This document shows positions 29,984 through 36,627 of a stretch of DNA of 38,388 nucleotides, one piece after another (the stretch's first letter is position 1; the number at the start of each line of letters is the position of its first letter). The notes below the pieces were generated by a model. It was not told where the DNA came from. It was given only the letters and a program-made list of their open reading frames with translations, and did no database searches. A program made the position numbers and the translations under genes. Source of the DNA: Acidimicrobium ferrooxidans (lineage in GTDB: Bacteria > Actinomycetota > Geothermincolia > Fen-727 > Anoxymicrobiaceae); NCBI GenBank assembly GCA_020723485.1, contig DYIU01000007.1, positions 1-38,388 of the forward strand, written 5' to 3'.

Positions 29984-30219
29984 GGTCCGCTCCTGGCGAG
30001 GCGGCTAATGCAGCAATACAGCCGAGCATTTAAAGGCCGATTGCAGGGGAAGAACCGGCAGTCATCATAGGGGCAGGGCAGCGACCAGTTCTCGAGCTTG
30101 CGTACCTTTTCCCCGAGGTCCTGTATCTGCAGCGCCAGGGCCTTGTACTCATGGCGCGCCAGATGCTCCAGGTTCTCCTCCAGCCACTTCATCCGCTTGC
30201 GCTTGCTCCGTCTCTTCAT
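29980..30219 (-). CDS. Small Cys-rich hypothetical protein
   Basis: 79 residues, ATG at 30219 with AGGGAGG nearby. Basic start (MKRRSKRKRMKWLEEN), a helix (HLARHEYKALALQIQDLGEK), then CPYDDCRFFPC and YCCISR, a possible metal site. It overlaps the upstream coiled-coil gene by 71 nt, the largest same-strand overlap in the early operon. Confidence 0.5.
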   Translation of the reverse strand: MKRRSKRKRMKWLEENLEHLARHEYKALALQIQDLGEKVRKLENWSLPCPYDDCRFFPCNRPLNARLYCCISRLARSGP

Positions 30220-30472
30220 GGCCTCCCTTTCCCTCGAGCTCTGACCTCGCCTGCTCTTCCTCGGCCAGTGTCACGATGTTCGTGATGTTCATGTCCCTGA
30301 GCAGCTTGTTTACCCGCGCGAAGTGTTCCCTGTAGCGTTTCAGCAGACGCTTGCTGATGATGAGCTCGAGCTCGAGGTCGACAACGCGCCGGCGAGCTCG
30401 TTTCAGGCCGGAGAGAGCTGCGAGTGCTATGAAGCCGAGGACTATCATCAACGCGCCGGCGGTCTCGTTCAT
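30149..30472 (-). CDS. Small membrane/coiled-coil protein
   Basis: 107 residues: one N-terminal membrane helix (GALMIVLGFIALAALSGL), then basic and heptad-rich sequence (DLELELIISKRLLKRYREHF) and an acidic, probably disordered tail. ATG overlaps the upstream stop (ATGA). Unknown. Confidence 0.55.
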   Translation of the reverse strand: MNETAGALMIVLGFIALAALSGLKRARRRVVDLELELIISKRLLKRYREHFARVNKLLRDMNITNIVTLAEEEQARSELEGKGGHEETEQAQADEVAGGEPGASGAP

Positions 30473-30729
30473 ACGGAGGCGCTCCCTTCCGTCATGCTGA
30501 TTTCTGGGCGCTCGCTGACTATGTGGAACTCACAGTCTCCGTCGCAGTCCCCCTCACCGTCGGGGTTGCCGTCGCAGGGAACCTTGTAACCAGGCTCGCA
30601 GTCACGCAGGCCGTCACCGCAACACGGGATGAGGTCGCCGATCTGACAACCGCACATCGCGCCCGCGTTAAGAAGCCCGTCGTAGCCATTCTCCTTGAGC
30701 CAGCTCTCGAGGATCTCCTCAACTTCCAT
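30469..30729 (-). CDS. Acidic Cys-rich small phage protein
   Basis: 86 residues. After a helix (VEEILESWLKENGYDGLLN) comes a dense Cys/Asp/Gly region: CGCQIGDLIPCCGDGLRDCE, then CDGNPDGEGDCDGDCEFH, eight or more Cys in about 45 residues. Similar short proteins beginning ESWLKENGYDGL are widespread in phage early regions, function unknown. Overlaps the replication gene by 11 nt. Confidence 0.6.
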   Translation of the reverse strand: MEVEEILESWLKENGYDGLLNAGAMCGCQIGDLIPCCGDGLRDCEPGYKVPCDGNPDGEGDCDGDCEFHIVSERPEISMTEGSASV

Positions 30730-31672
30730 TGCTCACCTCCGCGCCTTTCGCGAACACCCATCTCTTGTCATCCCCGTTTCGGATGATCTCTCGGCTAGCG
30801 CGAAGTCGGTCAAAGTCCTTCTCGCCGATCCAACGTCCGTCGATGAGCAGCATTTCCTTGCCGTTCTCGTCTTTAGGCCTGTCCTCGAGGGGCGGGCCCG
30901 TGTCCGCCTGGTTTCCGTTCCCGCCGCATTCCTCGCGGTAGCGGACTTCCCGGCCGCACCAGTTGCGGAGTGTCTTGTGGAGGTTGCTGTAGTCCCTGGT
31001 AGGTCGCTCCTGGAAGGTTCTCAGATCCTCGATGACCTTCTCGACCAGGTCGTCGGGGTATTCCTCCAGGAGGCGAGGGAAGAAGACACCGTCCTCTTCC
31101 GTGCTGAACGACCAGCCCTGGATCTCGCTTGCCTTCGAGATGAGTTTTTCCACATTGGGAGGGGATGCTGCTGCCTCGCGCGCGCGCGCTCCCTTCCCTT
31201 CCTTTCCTATTCCATTCCCTTCCATTCCATTCCCTTCCCACAGGGAGTGCTCCCTGAGCACTCCCGTAGGACTCCCGGAATCCTCCGTGAATGGTCCTGA
31301 AGCCTCCAGTTCCGGAGAGAATTCGGGGATGGTTGACGGCGTGGGTTTGTTGACCTTCTGATGCTTCCGCCAGGTCGGCAGATCGAGGTACCGCCTGTGC
31401 TTGGACTCATATACCCTGACCATGCCGGGATCGTCTGCGGTCCTGCCGACCCGGGACAGCTCGAAGATGAACTCCTCGAACCTCTCGTCGGTGACGTCAT
31501 CGTCGTAAGGGAATATCGCCATGCGCAGGATCCGGGGATTGAAGCAGAGCCTGCCCTGGTCGTCGGCCTGGGTTATCAGGCCGAGGAACGTTATCTTGAG
31601 AACGCTCGGGAGCCGGCCGAAGTCCTCGTCGGCCCATATGTCGGGCTTAACCGTGCGGATCCTAGGGGCCAC
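30719..31672 (-). CDS. Phage replication initiator (winged-helix N-terminus, DnaD-like)
   Basis: 317 residues. MAPRIRTVKPDIWADEDFGR, KITFLGLITQADDQGRLCFN and MAIFPYDDDVTDERFEEFIF with YLDLPTWRKHQKVNKPTPST are the signature of phage replication-initiator-like proteins with an N-terminal winged helix. A Gly/Glu-rich linker (WEGNGMEGNGIGKEGKG) is encoded by repeated purine DNA. The C-terminal part (SKASEIQGWSFSTEEDG, LVEKVIEDLRTF) is helical and may contact host helicase loader proteins. No helicase or primase gene is present, so host enzymes must be used. Confidence 0.8.
   Translation of the reverse strand: MAPRIRTVKPDIWADEDFGRLPSVLKITFLGLITQADDQGRLCFNPRILRMAIFPYDDDVTDERFEEFIFELSRVGRTADDPGMVRVYESKHRRYLDLPTWRKHQKVNKPTPSTIPEFSPELEASGPFTEDSGSPTGVLREHSLWEGNGMEGNGIGKEGKGARAREAAASPPNVEKLISKASEIQGWSFSTEEDGVFFPRLLEEYPDDLVEKVIEDLRTFQERPTRDYSNLHKTLRNWCGREVRYREECGGNGNQADTGPPLEDRPKDENGKEMLLIDGRWIGEKDFDRLRASREIIRNGDDKRWVFAKGAEVSNGS
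31177..31263. other. Candidate replication origin inside the initiator gene
   Basis: Three unusual tracts are adjacent: alternating CG (31177-31189), a near-uninterrupted pyrimidine/purine tract (31189-31240) with four ATTCC pentamers arranged as two spaced ATTCCATTCC pairs (31209-31218 and 31224-31233), and a perfect 8-bp inverted repeat GAGTGCTC/GAGCACTC with a 3-bp centre (31245-31263). Lambda-type phages place their origin repeats inside the initiator gene at the linker between domains, as here. Function inferred. Confidence 0.5.
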
Positions 31673-32089
31673 TCAGAAGCCCCCTTCCTCTTGCCTTCTG
31701 AACCAGGGTTCCGGCACCGCCCAGACAAAAGCCGTGGAATGGACCTCGCCGACGCCCACCAGGCCGCCGAACGTATAAAGACGGAAGACGCCGCCGGCCG
31801 TGCAGTCGATTGACAGGCCCCCGGCGATCGATGGGACCGCGAACTTCTGCTGCTCCCAGACATGGTCGCAGGAGCCGAGGCGTTCCCATACTTCCGCGCC
31901 ACCCACCCCCCCCCGCATCCCGATCAGGTCGATATAGCGAAAGCCGGAATCATGGAGATCTGTTGCCAGGCCGGGAACAAGGCATACGAATCGGTAGTTG
32001 TCTCCACTGGCGGCCTCGTTCCTTTCTCTTCGCGGAAGCTCCATCTTCCGGAGGTCTGCATTGGTTACTCTGTTGACATCGATCTTCAG
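31673..32089 (-). CDS. Hypothetical phage protein, CTG start, in-frame G9 tract
   Basis: 138 residues if started at CTG 32089, which overlaps the upstream stop (CTGA) and has GGGGAGG 8 nt before it; the ATG at 32044 would be a poor second choice. The 15 extra residues (KIDVNRVTNADLRK) look like real protein. LVPGLATDLHDSGFRYIDLI precedes a glycine run encoded by nine G (31906-31914), in frame here. The end is strand-rich (CTAGGVFRLYTFGGLVGVGE). Function unknown. Confidence 0.6.
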   Translation of the reverse strand: MKIDVNRVTNADLRKMELPRRERNEAASGDNYRFVCLVPGLATDLHDSGFRYIDLIGMRGGVGGAEVWERLGSCDHVWEQQKFAVPSIAGGLSIDCTAGGVFRLYTFGGLVGVGEVHSTAFVWAVPEPWFRRQEEGGF

Positions 32090-32451
32090 TGCGATCGCCT
32101 CCCCGGCTTCAGGAACCCTTCCGTGTATGAGGCTATAGCTTCCTCGCTGTAGCCGTAGAGCTTGCCCCAGTACCAGGCCTCCACCACCGGGTCCTCGAAG
32201 ACCGGGGCATTCTCTATGACGTGCCGAAGGTGCGCCTTGGAGAAGAAATAGACTTCGTAGTGCTCACCCTTCCCCGCCTTCTCCGCGACGCTCAGCAGGT
32301 CGCGGCGTCCGATGATGTCCAGGACCTCGGCCAGGTCGACCATCGAGACTGTGGTGCTGCCGGCCGGCTTCGCCCCGAGGCGCACCGGGTGGATCGCCTG
32401 CTCCAGGTGAACGCGGTCTATCTCTCGCATATCCGCGGTGGACCCGCTCAC
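32086..32451 (-). CDS. Hypothetical phage early protein
   Basis: 121 residues. MVDLAEVLDIIGRRDLLSVA and SKAHLRHVIENAPVFEDPVV, with a C-terminal YWGKLYGYSEEAIASYTEGF, a helical pattern I have seen in small phage proteins. The N-terminal part is helical with a possible HTH. Start overlaps the upstream stop by 4 nt. Confidence 0.55.
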   Translation of the reverse strand: MSGSTADMREIDRVHLEQAIHPVRLGAKPAGSTTVSMVDLAEVLDIIGRRDLLSVAEKAGKGEHYEVYFFSKAHLRHVIENAPVFEDPVVEAWYWGKLYGYSEEAIASYTEGFLKPGRRSH

Positions 32452-32672
32452 GAGACCCTCTCCCTTCTCGTGTCGACGATGTAGGAGACGCCGGCCCGGC
32501 CGTGTTCCCGGAAAGCTTCGGTCGGGAAGGAGCGCTTCTTCAACCGCCTCCCGTCAATCGCAGGGACAGCCGTGAGGAATTCGACAGTGGCGACGGAGCC
32601 TGTGCCGCCGACCACGCGGCCGAGGAAGTAGCGGCCCTGGTACCGCACGCTCACGACGTCGCCGAGCTTCAT
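32448..32672 (-). CDS. Small beta-rich protein
   Basis: 74 residues from ATG 32672, overlapping the upstream stop (ATGA); the longer frame to 32804 lies in the upstream gene. KLGDVVSVRYQGRYFLGRVV and TVEFLTAVPAIDG suggest an SH3-like barrel; the end is basic. Unknown. Confidence 0.55.
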   Translation of the reverse strand: MKLGDVVSVRYQGRYFLGRVVGGTGSVATVEFLTAVPAIDGRRLKKRSFPTEAFREHGRAGVSYIVDTRRERVS

Positions 32673-32956
32673 GCTGTCCCCTTCAACCGCGGCCTGCCCT
32701 GGCATCGAAGGCGATGACCGTTGCAAACATTGCAGGGGTCCTCTCCGCGCTTTTGCAGAGCGAATAGCAACTGTCCGTCCATGTAGCACCCTGCGGGCAC
32801 CCACCCCTGCTCTTGTGCCATAGCCAACATCCCGTCGTCCTCGACCGGAACGGACGTCACTCCGCCCTTTGTCGTGCGACCTTCGGTTTCTGTGCCCCGT
32901 CCCTCGAGCCAGGGGTGCGGCCCGAAAGTTCCATACTGCGGCTCAAACAAGCTCAT
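32669..32956 (-). CDS. Small hypothetical protein with C-terminal zinc knuckle
   Basis: 95 residues. DDGMLAMAQEQGWVPAGCYM is followed by CNVCNGHRLRCQGR, a Cys cluster at the end. AGGAG lies 11-12 nt upstream of ATG. Unknown function. Confidence 0.5.
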   Translation of the reverse strand: MSLFEPQYGTFGPHPWLEGRGTETEGRTTKGGVTSVPVEDDGMLAMAQEQGWVPAGCYMDGQLLFALQKRGEDPCNVCNGHRLRCQGRPRLKGTA

Positions 32957-32977
32957 GCTGCCATCAACTCCTTTTTG

Positions 32978-33253
32978 TCAATCGGGGCGGTCGCGGCCCA
33001 ACATGGTACTTTGCGCAGCTTCCGAGAAATCATCGATAGGCAGGACGTCAATGGCGGCAACGGCCCATGATATACCCTTGTTTATCCGGTAGAATCTTCC
33101 GCCACATATGAAGCCTTCAAATTTCATCCCGCGTTCGACGCCTATCACAATATAGCCGTTCGAGTTTGGGTGTTCACGCGCAAAGCGACGCGCCGTAGCG
33201 GCATCCGTACAACCATTTCCCGAGCCCTCCAAGTTGGCGAGTCGCTCTATCAT
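32978..33253 (-). CDS. Small hypothetical protein
   Basis: 91 residues starting MIERLANLEGSGNGCTDAAT; the middle is strand-rich (NGYIVIGVERGMKFEGFICG). ATG overlaps the upstream stop. Not recognised. Confidence 0.55.
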   Translation of the reverse strand: MIERLANLEGSGNGCTDAATARRFAREHPNSNGYIVIGVERGMKFEGFICGGRFYRINKGISWAVAAIDVLPIDDFSEAAQSTMLGRDRPD

Positions 33254-33504
33254 CGAAAGCTCCTCCTGAGTAAGCGGTGGATGCGCCAGTTCTTAATCCT
33301 GGACTCGAGTCTGCTCTTCTTTCGGAGGATGGCGAGGTACGTCTTCATCGCGGCGCGGGGTCCGCCAGGGAGCGCCGCCAGGGTCTGATCGACGAGCTCC
33401 TTCATCTTCTGGTGAAGAAGGCCCACCTGATAGGCGTACGTCTTCTGGTAGGCCTCGACATACATCTCTCGCTCTTCGGGGGTGAGACCTTCGGGAATAT
33501 TCAT
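33250..33504 (-). CDS. Small helical hypothetical protein
   Basis: 84 residues, almost all helical and basic toward the end (PEGLTPEEREMYVEAYQKTY, AILRKKSRLESRIKNWRIHR). Coupled to both neighbours by 4-nt overlaps. Not recognised. Confidence 0.55.
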   Translation of the reverse strand: MNIPEGLTPEEREMYVEAYQKTYAYQVGLLHQKMKELVDQTLAALPGGPRAAMKTYLAILRKKSRLESRIKNWRIHRLLRRSFR

Positions 33505-33761
33505 GTGGATGGCACCACCCTTGCCCAGGCAAACATAGCCGCGGCTTCATGTACGGGACAGACAGGCATTTCCTCAAAGGGGAGGTATCTCACAATCACC
33601 GCTTGGGCGGGTTCGCCGCACCAGCAAGCGACCACGGGCTCACCCTCCGGTTGCCGTTCCCCGGGCTCAAGCACATTCATGTATCCGGTGCCCTTGCAGG
33701 TCTGGCAATATCCGACGTATCCACCAGTGCCGTTGCAGTCACAGCATTCCATCTGTATCAA
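33501..33761 (-). CDS. DnaJ-type zinc-finger small protein
   Basis: 86 residues. CCDCNGTGGYVGYCQTCKGT shows two CxxCxGxG repeats, the DnaJ cysteine-rich module. A second Cys/His group follows (ACWCGEPAQ, PVCPVHEAA). Without a J domain it is not a chaperone; such modules occur in small phage zinc proteins. Confidence 0.65.
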   Translation of the reverse strand: MIQMECCDCNGTGGYVGYCQTCKGTGYMNVLEPGERQPEGEPVVACWCGEPAQAVIVRYLPFEEMPVCPVHEAAAMFAWARVVPST

Positions 33762-34126
33762 GCGCCCACCTCAAACAATCTCGGGGGCCCGTATCGCTTG
33801 GCCATCGCGTCATCGATGGCGTTCGCCACCTCGCGGTAAGAGGCCGCCGTCCTGCGCTTCTGACGCACCGAGTGGTCGTAAGCGTCATCCTGGTAGCTTG
33901 CCGGAATGCAATACCCGTCGTAGGAGGTGCTCGCGATCGGCACGCCCAGGACGAATATCGCGCAGTCCTTGATCGACCGGAGGTCCCGGTCGTTCGTGAG
34001 CTGGAGGCGTTCCATGAGGACGTCGGCGCTGACCGCGTTCCTATCACCGACGCACTCCCGCTCCATATAGCGCACGAGCTCTTCCGCCTTCGACTTCCAT
34101 CGCGAGAGTCTGCTGAGGTCTTTCAT
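33758..34126 (-). CDS. Phage protein with winged-helix-like pattern
   Basis: 122 residues. VSADVLMERLQLTNDRDLRS and IKDCAIFVLGVPIASTSYDG, CIPASYQDD resemble small phage proteins with a winged-helix fold. The end is basic and helical (ANAIDDAMAKRYGPP). Possibly a DNA-binding regulator. Confidence 0.55.
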   Translation of the reverse strand: MKDLSRLSRWKSKAEELVRYMERECVGDRNAVSADVLMERLQLTNDRDLRSIKDCAIFVLGVPIASTSYDGYCIPASYQDDAYDHSVRQKRRTAASYREVANAIDDAMAKRYGPPRLFEVGA

Positions 34127-34329
34127 ACGAGCCTCCGTTGCCTCTGGATCATCTCAGCCAACAGTTCGAAGTCGATGCTCGAATTCAGCAGGGACTTGAC
34201 GAAGGTTCGCTGCCGGGCCACAGCCTTCTCGAAAGGGGTGCGGCCGTGCATGATGTCCCCGCTCCAGCACTCCGGGCGCCGCCGCCCGTACAGTCCCCGG
34301 TCCTGGAAGCCGCACGCCCTGCAGATCAT
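34123..34329 (-). CDS. Small zinc-knuckle protein
   Basis: 68 residues from ATG 34329, overlapping the upstream stop (ATGA). MICRACGFQDRGLYGRRRPE has CRAC and a later Cys/His (ECWSGDIMHGR). The C-terminal half is helical (TFVKSLLNSSIDFELLAEMI). Unknown. Confidence 0.55.
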   Translation of the reverse strand: MICRACGFQDRGLYGRRRPECWSGDIMHGRTPFEKAVARQRTFVKSLLNSSIDFELLAEMIQRQRRLV

Positions 34330-34568
34330 GACACCGTCTCTTTCAGGCAACCGTCGCTCGAGGTCCGGAACCCGTAGAAGCGCACGCAGTAGCCGAACGT
34401 CTCGCGAATCCTGCGCCAGTCGTCACATTCCGGGCAGGGCGTTATGAGCGGGCAGGCCGTGATGGCGCAGCCGGCGCCCTCGCCGGCCGGGTGAGTGCAG
34501 GCCGCCAGGCCGGGCGCGAATGTGGAGACCCTGAAGTTGCAGCCGTCCGGAACAGTCACGGCCCTCAT
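34326..34568 (-). CDS. Small Cys-rich hypothetical protein
   Basis: 80 residues with eight Cys: DGCNF, AACTHPAGEGAGCAITACPL, PCPECDDW, YCVRF, GCLKE. Probably binds zinc. Coupled to both neighbours. No family recognised. Confidence 0.55.
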   Translation of the reverse strand: MRAVTVPDGCNFRVSTFAPGLAACTHPAGEGAGCAITACPLITPCPECDDWRRIRETFGYCVRFYGFRTSSDGCLKETVS

Positions 34569-34786
34569 GCGGCGCTCCTCTCGTAGGCGGCCTGTTCAAC
34601 CAGCTGAGCCAGGAGGTCCAGCCGCTCCCCGATCTTGTCCAGACGCTCGCGCTGGTGACGCCGCCAGGAGCAGTCGACCTCGGCGGAGAGAATCTCGCAG
34701 TCGGCGCGGGCCCGGACGAGGACTTCGCGCAGCTTCACCTCGAGAGGCTGGAGGGACAGACCGGGGCAGATGTCGTCGGCTGTCAT
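34565..34786 (-). CDS. Small helical hypothetical protein
   Basis: 73 residues, largely helical (LEVKLREVLVRARADCEILS, RERLDKIGERLDLLAQLVEQ), coiled-coil-like. Start at ATG 34786. Unknown. Confidence 0.55.
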   Translation of the reverse strand: MTADDICPGLSLQPLEVKLREVLVRARADCEILSAEVDCSWRRHQRERLDKIGERLDLLAQLVEQAAYERSAA

Positions 34787-34789
34787 CGG

Positions 34790-35089
34790 CTAGAGCCCCC
34801 TTCCTATCCGCGCCCGAGGTTCGGCTGGGGGGCCGGCTGGATCCTCCCGCGAGAGGGACTGCAGCTCCCACTGCCGTATGCGCTTCAGCCTCTGCACTTC
34901 CTCGTCGAAGGCCTCGGGGCTCACGCCATGCCCCCCGGAGTGCAGGAGGCCGACGTGGACCGAGGCCTTGATGTTCTCTTCCTGCTCGAGCGAGCCGCCC
35001 AGGTGTTCGGCGTTCTCGCCGAACGCGGCGCCGAGAGCGCGGGCTACGTCCATGAGAGCTGCCCTGTATCCCCTGTGGTATTTGTCCAC
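34790..35089 (-). CDS. Small hypothetical protein
   Basis: 99 residues starting MDKYHRGYRAALMDVARALG. Helical, with GLLHSGGHGVSPEAFDEEVQ in the middle and a Pro/Arg-rich tail. No Cys cluster. Unknown. Confidence 0.5.
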   Translation of the reverse strand: MDKYHRGYRAALMDVARALGAAFGENAEHLGGSLEQEENIKASVHVGLLHSGGHGVSPEAFDEEVQRLKRIRQWELQSLSREDPAGPPAEPRARIGRGL

Positions 35090-35114
35090 GCGCGTTCCTC
35101 CTCTCGACCGAAGC

Positions 35115-35618
35115 TCAGTAGGTGAATCCGCAGCTCGTGTGCCCGGCCGTCCGGTTGTTCCAGTACATGGACTCCTGCGCGTAGACGTGCTCGGTGTCGG
35201 ACAGGACCTTGACGGAGAGGTCGGGGTAATCCCGGAAGTGGTCGAGGGACCACTTGAGCGTGTCGCCGATGTTCCAGGTCCTGCGCTGGTGCGGCAGCAG
35301 GTCGAGCGGGTTGGTCTGGTAGTAGGAGTAGCGGCCCATCAGGATGACGATGACCCTGGCTTTCGAGTCGGTGGGATTCGCCAGGGCGAGGAACGTCTCG
35401 TAGCCGTAGCCCAGGCAGCCCTCCGGTATCACCTGTGTCTGGGCGACGGTGAAGCCGTCGGGGATCCACTCAGCGCGGTCGAGCGGGAATGGACCGCTCA
35501 TCGCGAAGGGCTGCTCCCCCCAGCTCTCGGCCGGCATCTGCGTCGCAAGGCAGACGCTCGCTGTGAGCAGGATGCAGGCTAGGAATACCAGGACCTTGAT
35601 GTAGCGCTTGTATCGCAT
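35115..35618 (-). CDS. Secreted protein, probable cargo (lysogenic conversion) gene
   Basis: 167 residues: signal peptide 1-26 (MRYKRYIKVLVFLACILLTA, cleavage likely after CLA), then a strand-rich domain. YGYETFLALANPTDSKARVI, LLPHQRRTWNIGD and YAQESMYWNNRTAGHTSCG resemble a family of cell-surface repeats I recall from Actinobacteriota (GFE.YLLLANP... AERPMYF...GGH pattern). Those repeats are host surface proteins; here a single unit is under early phage control, third in the operon. No catalytic residue seen. The gap to the upstream excisionase-like gene is 63 nt. Confidence 0.6.
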   Translation of the reverse strand: MRYKRYIKVLVFLACILLTASVCLATQMPAESWGEQPFAMSGPFPLDRAEWIPDGFTVAQTQVIPEGCLGYGYETFLALANPTDSKARVIVILMGRYSYYQTNPLDLLPHQRRTWNIGDTLKWSLDHFRDYPDLSVKVLSDTEHVYAQESMYWNNRTAGHTSCGFTY

Positions 35619-35681
35619 GACTCCTCCTCTCTCCGGTTGCCGTTGCCGCGCCGCGAGGCCTCCGACAGACCCCTCGGCGCC

Positions 35682-35852
35682 CTATCTCGTGACGGCCGCG
35701 GCCAGCTTCTCCATCACCGCCTCCGGGTCGAACCGCCAACGGCCGGCGACCTTGACGGCGGGGATCTCCCCGCTCTGCGCCATCAGGTAGATGGTCTCCC
35801 GGTGCTTGCCGAGGAGCTCCGCAAGCTCCTGGGCCGTCAGTAGTTCCCTCAT
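35682..35852 (-). CDS. Excisionase-like/MerR-type HTH protein
   Basis: 56 residues from ATG 35852, overlapping the Cro-like stop (ATGA). LTAQELAELLGKHRETIYLM, then GEIPAVKVAGRWRFDPEAV, is the standard helix_turn_helix_17 (excisionase family) pattern: HTH plus a wing. It may be the directionality factor for the integrase or a regulator. It is the second gene of the leftward operon, so it is induced when the repressor is removed. Confidence 0.75.
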   Translation of the reverse strand: MRELLTAQELAELLGKHRETIYLMAQSGEIPAVKVAGRWRFDPEAVMEKLAAAVTR

Positions 35853-36070
35853 TCCGCCAGGACCTTTCGAAGTTGGGGGTCCGGGTAGAGCATGTCGACG
35901 GTGCAATTAAGGGCAGCACACAGCTTGATGATCTCCTCGTCAGTGGGTACCAATTTGCCGCGTTCCATCTTTGAGAGCTCGGAAGGCAGAATTCCGGTTT
36001 CGGCTTGGAGTTCGCGTAGGCTGAGGCCGGCACTGTCGCGCAGAAGCTTGAGGTTGGTCCTGACCTTCAT
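35849..36070 (-). CDS. Cro-like XRE-family HTH regulator
   Basis: 73 residues. LKLLRDSAGLSLRELQAETG, ILPSELSKMERGKLVPTDEE, IIKLCAALNCTVDMLY is a canonical HTH_3 domain. First gene of the leftward early operon and divergent from the repressor, so it should act like lambda Cro. Binds probably at the tandem repeats just upstream. Confidence 0.8.
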   Translation of the reverse strand: MKVRTNLKLLRDSAGLSLRELQAETGILPSELSKMERGKLVPTDEEIIKLCAALNCTVDMLYPDPQLRKVLAE

Positions 36071-36087
36071 GTTCCCCCCGCCGTTTT

Positions 36088-36105
36088 GTGTATACAGTGT
36101 TTACA
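36088..36105. promoter_or_regulatory. Tandem operator half-sites over the early transcript start
   Basis: GTGTATACA (36088-36096) is followed directly by GTGTTTACA (36097-36105), differing at one base; each contains a small palindrome (TGTATACA; GTGTTTACAC). They lie just downstream of the -10 box of the leftward promoter, at about +5 to +25, where repressor or Cro binding would block transcription. Confidence 0.55.
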
Positions 36106-36116
36106 CTCTGTGACCG

Positions 36117-36146
36117 ATAATAGATTACGAATTCATGTTATGTCAA
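36117..36146 (-). promoter_or_regulatory. Leftward early promoter
   Basis: Minus-strand TTGACA (36141-36146) and TATTAT (36117-36122) with an 18-bp spacer. It points at the Cro-like gene and fits the main early promoter. Two GAATTC sites (36129-36134 and 36160-36165) flank the -35 region. Confidence 0.8.
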
Positions 36147-36189
36147 TAGTTTTGGGGAAGGAATTCTCGTAACGTGAATGGTAGGCCTT

Positions 36190-36205
36190 TACAATGTATG
36201 CAATG
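36190..36205 (+). promoter_or_regulatory. Repressor promoter -10 and leaderless start
   Basis: TACAAT (36190-36195) is a fair -10; transcription would begin at about 36202, at the third ATG of the repressor frame (36203-36205). No ribosome binding site precedes any of the three ATG codons (36194, 36198, 36203), and no good -35 exists. This resembles lambda PRM, where the cI mRNA starts at its AUG and the promoter needs activation. Confidence 0.5.
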
Positions 36206-36571
36206 GGGATTGGCGAAGACATACAGAGATTGCGAGAACAACGCGGCCTGGGGGTTAATCAACTCGGTAAGCTTGCGGGCGTTTCTGGTTCCACGATTTC
36301 ACAGTGGGAGAACGGCGGGAGGTTCCCGAGAAAGCGTGAGCTGGAGAAAGTGCTCGACTTCCTTGGCGCCGAGGTCGCTGTTGTAGCGAAGGGTAAGCCA
36401 AGGAGGCAGACGCATAAAGCTTCTGTCAGCGAGGTTCGCGCGCTGATGAGGATGCTCCCGGAAATGACGGAAGATGATGTCGGCCGGATAATGATGGACG
36501 TGACGAACACTATAGCGTTCAACCGGCTTCAGGCAAAACAGGACGGGCGGGAGGGGCGGAGTGCGATCTGA
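36203..36571 (+). CDS. XRE-family prophage repressor
   Basis: 122 residues from ATG 36203 (ATG 36194 in the same frame would add three). IGEDIQRLREQRGLGVNQLG, KLAGVSGSTISQWENGGRFP, RKRELEKVLDFLGAE is an HTH_3 domain. A basic linker (KGKPRRQTHK) leads to a helical part (EVRALMRMLPEMTEDDVGRI). There is no S24/LexA-like peptidase domain, so induction is probably not by RecA-stimulated self-cleavage. Divergent from the Cro-like gene, with the lipoprotein and integrase downstream. Confidence 0.75.
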   Translation: MGIGEDIQRLREQRGLGVNQLGKLAGVSGSTISQWENGGRFPRKRELEKVLDFLGAEVAVVAKGKPRRQTHKASVSEVRALMRMLPEMTEDDVGRIMMDVTNTIAFNRLQAKQDGREGRSAI

Positions 36572-36627
36572 TTGACCTGAATGCGGAAAGGCAACGCCGC
36601 GGCAACAACTAGAGATGGGGAGGTTCT

